From JAOPZW01 sp036379935 (lineage in GTDB: Bacteria > Actinomycetota > Thermoleophilia > Solirubrobacterales > Solirubrobacteraceae), in the NCBI GenBank assembly GCA_036379935.1, contig DASVFT010000028.1:1-15036 (forward strand): DNA of 15,036 nt, written 5' to 3'. The notes under the pieces were generated by a model. That model was given only the letters and a program-made list of their open reading frames with translations, did no database searches and was not told the origin of the DNA. The translations under genes and the position numbers were made by a program. Positions 12,667-15,036 of the stretch are shown piece after piece; the first letter of the stretch is position 1; every line of letters starts with the position of its first letter.

Positions 12667-13613
12667 CCGTGGTGGCCGCGGCCGCGCTCGAGCCCGGCCA
12701 GCTTCGAGTGACCGTCGTAGACCGTCCGGCCGCGGCGGCGGACGCGCAGGTGCAGGCTGCCGGTGAGGTGCTGCGGCGCCCACGCGTCGAGGCGGCGGCG
12801 CTCGTGCGGGATCGGCACGGGCAAAAGATGAGGCGCGCTGCCGTCGGCGTGCGCCTCGAGCTCGACGCCGCCGCCGGCCAGGCGCCAGCCGCGCTCGTCG
12901 ACCTCGACGCGCAGCGGACGCAGCGGACGGACGACGGCGCGCACCTCCGGGCCCACGGCGACCACCAGCGCGGTGGCGGTGGCGCGCAGCGGCCCGATGC
13001 CGGCGCGCCCGCCGGCGAAGGCCACGCAGACGTCGGGCCGATCGAAGCCGTGGGCCTGGCCCCACCACCAGGCGGGCGGCATCCCGCCCGCGCCCCAGTT
13101 CTTCTCGGCGTAGGCGACGGCCCCGTCGAGGTCGAGCTCGTCGTCGCCCACGCGAGCCGAGCCGCTGACGCGCGCGCGCAGCAGCCAGGGATGCCAGTAC
13201 TGACTCAGGCCGGGGATGGCCTGGGCCGGTCCGAGGGCGCCGAAGGCGCGGCGGGGCCACGGCTGCGGGTCGGCGAACGCGACCTCGAGGCGCGCGTCGG
13301 CGCCCAGCGCGATGCGCAGCGAGCGCTCGTCGGCGACGACCACCGCACCCGCGCCCAGGGACAGGCCGCGCGGCGCCGCCCAGGCGTGCGCCAGCGTCGC
13401 CGACCGCACCGCGCCACCGGGATGGGCGGCCAGCGAGGCCATCGCCCACGGCCGGCCGCCGGCGTCGCGGCTGATGGCGACGATGGCGATGACGACGGCG
13501 CCGGTTCGCGGCTGGGTGATCCGCCAGAAATGGCCCTCCATGCCCACGCCGTGGTAGCCCCGGGGATCGCCGAAGGGCGGGTCGGCGCCGGTGCGGCGGT
13601 AGGCGGCGAGCAT
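12663..13613 (-). CDS. Tocopherol cyclase family protein (VTE1/SXD1-like)
   Basis: Tocopherol cyclase closes the chromanol ring of 2,3-dimethyl-6-prenyl-benzoquinol-type substrates. The 316-aa product carries the family hallmark YAEKNWGAGGMPPAWWWGQA (168-187), which corresponds to the Y(A/S)EKNWGxGFPxxWxW stretch of plant VTE1 and cyanobacterial homologues as I know them. It is preceded by the matching QYWHPWLLRARVSGSARVGD (138-157). An N-terminal MEGHFWRITQP (25-35) fits the family's opening (F)EGWYxRxT motif, and a C-terminal GSLHLRVR...GRTVYDGHSKLAGLE fits its closing strands. The plant enzyme is longer partly because of a transit peptide. The ATG at 13613 is the only in-frame start near the first conserved residues. 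It is divergent from the prenyltransferase gene with about 40 bases between starts. Some family members are uncharacterised, so the exact substrate is inference. Confidence 0.85.
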   Translation of the reverse strand: MLAAYRRTGADPPFGDPRGYHGVGMEGHFWRITQPRTGAVVIAIVAISRDAGGRPWAMASLAAHPGGAVRSATLAHAWAAPRGLSLGAGAVVVADERSLRIALGADARLEVAFADPQPWPRRAFGALGPAQAIPGLSQYWHPWLLRARVSGSARVGDDELDLDGAVAYAEKNWGAGGMPPAWWWGQAHGFDRPDVCVAFAGGRAGIGPLRATATALVVAVGPEVRAVVRPLRPLRVEVDERGWRLAGGGVELEAHADGSAPHLLPVPIPHERRRLDAWAPQHLTGSLHLRVRRRGRTVYDGHSKLAGLERGRGHHG

Positions 13614-13654
13614 CGGCGCGACATGCTGCCAGAGGCCCGGTAGCGTCCATGGCG
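13614..13654. promoter_or_regulatory. Divergent promoter region between cyclase and prenyltransferase genes
   Basis: The 41 bases between the two start codons must drive both directions. On the plus strand TAGCGT (13641-13646) ends 8 nt before the ATG at 13655, matching the leaderless pattern. On the minus strand no equally good hexamer was found. Such a short shared region favours joint regulation of the two genes. Confidence 0.5.
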
Positions 13655-14578
13655 ATGAGTCGCCCCCCGGTCGCGGTGGGACGGGTGCGCCCGCGGGCCG
13701 CGGTGTCGGCGCTGGGCGTCCTGTGGCGCTTCAGCCGCCCGCATACGCTGATCGGCACGTCGCTGTCGATCGTCGCGCTCTACGCGATCGCGGCGTCGGT
13801 GGATCGCGCCTCGGGCGCGGCGGACCTGCTGTGGACGCTGATCGCCGGCGCGTGCGTGAACGTCTTCATCGTGGGCGTCAACCAGGTCGAGGATGTCGAG
13901 ATCGATCGCCTCAACAAGCCGTGGCTGCCGATCGCGGCGGGTGACCTGTCGCTCGAGGCAGCCCGGCGGATCGTGGCCGTGGCCGCCGTCGCGCCCATCG
14001 TCATGGCCGTCACCCAGGGCGTCGCCGAGCTCGTGGCGGTCACCGTGGCCCTGGCCATCGGCTGGGCCTACTCGTGTCCGCCGGTGCGGCTCAAGCGCTA
14101 CCCGGCGCTGGCCGCGGGGTCGATCACCTTCGTGCGCTCGCTCGTCGTCAACCTGGGCGTGTGGCTGCACGTCGCCGGCAGCCCGATCGAGGCGGGCGTC
14201 TGGGCGTTGACGGCCGTCACCGTGCCCTTCTCGTTCGCCATCGCCGTGCTCAAGGACGTCCCCGACATCGACGGCGATCGGCGCTACGGGATCGCCACCT
14301 TCTCGGTGCGCCTCGGGCCGCGGCCGGTGCTGGCGGTCGGGGTCGGGGCGCTGACCGTCGCGGGCGTGGGGATGGCCATCGGCGGGCCGCTGCTCCTCGA
14401 CGGCGCCGACCCGGTCGTGCTCGTCGTGGGGCACCTGCTCGGCCTGGTCGCGCTGTGGCGCTGGGCGCTGCGCGTCGATCCCGCCGATCCGGTCGCCTTC
14501 GCCGCCTTCTACCAGCGCGTGTGGCAGCTCTTCTTCTGCGAGTACCTGATCGTGACCGCCGCCTACCTGCTGCCCTGA
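13655..14578 (+). CDS. Homogentisate prenyltransferase (HPT/VTE2-like, UbiA superfamily)
   Basis: This membrane enzyme of the UbiA superfamily would attach a phytyl or geranylgeranyl group to homogentisate with decarboxylation, the committed step of tocopherol synthesis. Numbering is from the alternative ATG at 13649 (309 aa). The first prenyl-diphosphate motif is NQVEDVEIDRLNKPWLPIAA (78-97) and the second is KDVPDIDGDRRYGI (202-215). Subfamily features recalled from plant and cyanobacterial HPT are LWRFSRPHTLIGTSLS (25-40), AYSCPPVRLKRYPALAA (140-156), VRSLVVNLGVWLH (162-174) and the C-terminal FYQRVWQLFFCEYL (287-300). These distinguish it from UbiA, MenA and chlorophyll synthase. About eight to nine transmembrane helices are visible. 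The ATG at 13655 is preferred because TAGCGT lies 8 nt upstream. The methyltransferase gene follows after 2 bases, so the pair is an operon. Confidence 0.9.
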   Translation: MSRPPVAVGRVRPRAAVSALGVLWRFSRPHTLIGTSLSIVALYAIAASVDRASGAADLLWTLIAGACVNVFIVGVNQVEDVEIDRLNKPWLPIAAGDLSLEAARRIVAVAAVAPIVMAVTQGVAELVAVTVALAIGWAYSCPPVRLKRYPALAAGSITFVRSLVVNLGVWLHVAGSPIEAGVWALTAVTVPFSFAIAVLKDVPDIDGDRRYGIATFSVRLGPRPVLAVGVGALTVAGVGMAIGGPLLLDGADPVVLVVGHLLGLVALWRWALRVDPADPVAFAAFYQRVWQLFFCEYLIVTAAYLLP

Positions 14579-14580
14579 TC

Positions 14581-15036
14581 GTGCGCTTCGTCCAGCACAA
14601 GGCGGAGGCGCGCTGGTTCTACCGCGTCGTGTCGAAGGGCTACGACCGCTGGATCAACCCGCTGTTCTGGACGGCGCCGATGCGCGACACCGCCCTCGCC
14701 CTGGCGCGGCTCGACGATCGGGCGCTCGAGATCGTCGACGTCGGCGCCGGCACCGGCTTCGCCACCGAGGCGATCGTCGCCGCCGCAGGCCCCGAGCGCG
14801 TGACCATGCTCGACCAGAGCCCGCACCAGCTGGCCCGCGCCCGGCGCAAGCGCGCGCTCGACGGCGTGACGAAGGTCCTCGGCGACGCCGAGGCGCTGCC
14901 CTTCGCCACCGACTCGCGCGATCGCTACGTCTCGACCGGTAGCGTCGAGTACTGGCCCGACCCGCAGCGCGCCGTCGCCGAGGCCTACCGGGTGCTGCGC
15001 CCCGGCGGGGTCGCGCTGCTGGCCGGCCCGCTGCGG
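14581..15036 (+). CDS. MPBQ/MSBQ methyltransferase-like protein (plant VTE3 type), N-terminal part
   Basis: The first 152 codons are present; the gene continues past the right edge. It is a class I SAM-dependent methyltransferase: motif I is VDVGAGTGF (52-60), the acidic residue after strand 2 is in MLDQSPHQLARAR (76-88), and GDAEALPF (101-108) precedes motif IV. The N-terminus RFVQHKAEARWFYRVVSKGY (2-21) with WINPLFWT, plus the motifs DQSPHQLA and GSVEYWPDPQR (120-130), match closely what I recall of Arabidopsis VTE3, the inner-envelope enzyme that methylates 2-methyl-6-phytyl- and 2-methyl-6-solanesyl-benzoquinol. Cyanobacteria use a different methyltransferase lineage. The GTG start is 2 bases after the prenyltransferase stop, so the two are co-transcribed and probably coupled. 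Whether a C-terminal membrane anchor follows, as in VTE3, cannot be seen. Confidence 0.88.
   Translation, partial: MRFVQHKAEARWFYRVVSKGYDRWINPLFWTAPMRDTALALARLDDRALEIVDVGAGTGFATEAIVAAAGPERVTMLDQSPHQLARARRKRALDGVTKVLGDAEALPFATDSRDRYVSTGSVEYWPDPQRAVAEAYRVLRPGGVALLAGPLR

Noticed and set aside
12262..13758. 498-codon minus-strand open frame covering the cyclase gene
   Set aside because: It is in a different frame, Arg/Ala-rich and without motifs, while the frame 12663-13613 carries the cyclase signature.
13205..14434. 409-codon minus-strand open frame
   Set aside because: It is antisense to the prenyltransferase; the His/Arg/Asp-rich translation has no domain.
1..15036. tRNA, rRNA, CRISPR, insertion sequence, prophage or attachment site
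   Set aside because: No clover-leaf, rRNA-like stretch, transposase or integrase motif, or flanking direct repeats were recognised. GC-rich composition appears even throughout.

Overview
The window is very GC-rich, densely packed actinobacterial-type chromosomal DNA. The gene set suggests the class Thermoleophilia (Solirubrobacter/Conexibacter relatives): an ftsE-ftsX-S41 peptidase-RNB ribonuclease run, an ECF sigma factor with a membrane-anchored tail, and an RTX protein ending in a Cys-Gly-Pro-Gly / Arg-Asn-Cys-Glu motif. This placement is inference; no rRNA or other taxonomic marker is present.

Layout: (1) 1-3981, minus strand: a RibD/DHFR-like reductase, ftsE, ftsX, an S41 C-terminal processing peptidase and the start of an RNase R/II-like gene. 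This is a cell-division and envelope block. (2) 3982-4284: an intergenic region carrying a perfect 14-bp inverted repeat. (3) 4285-7911, plus strand: an M16 zinc peptidase, a small protein resembling the C-terminal part of nucleotidyltransferases, an ECF sigma factor with a hydrophobic segment and long low-complexity tail, and a secreted calcium-binding-type protein. (4) 7914-10646, minus strand: nadC, nadA and nudC, an NAD synthesis and turnover operon without nadB. (5) 10659-12092, minus strand: a secreted RTX-repeat protein. (6) 12133-15036: an uncharacterised plus-strand protein, then a tocopherol-type gene group. This group is a tocopherol-cyclase homologue (minus), divergent from a homogentisate prenyltransferase homologue and a methyltransferase closely resembling plant VTE3 (plus; cut by the window end).

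The most exciting content is at the right end. Three homologues of the core of vitamin E synthesis (prenylation of homogentisate, ring methylation, chromanol ring closure) sit together in what looks like a non-photosynthetic actinobacterium. The methyltransferase resembles the plant/archaeal type, not the cyanobacterial one. This points to an undescribed actinobacterial tocopherol-like (chromanol or prenylquinone) lipid pathway. The supply enzymes (HPPD, geranylgeranyl reductase, gamma-methyltransferase) are not in view.

At least six genes have a TAnnnT hexamer 7-10 nt before the likely start codon and no Shine-Dalgarno sequence, which suggests widespread leaderless transcription. Only the reductase gene (and less well nudC) shows a clear Shine-Dalgarno. 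All family assignments come from motifs recognised by eye; no database search was run.
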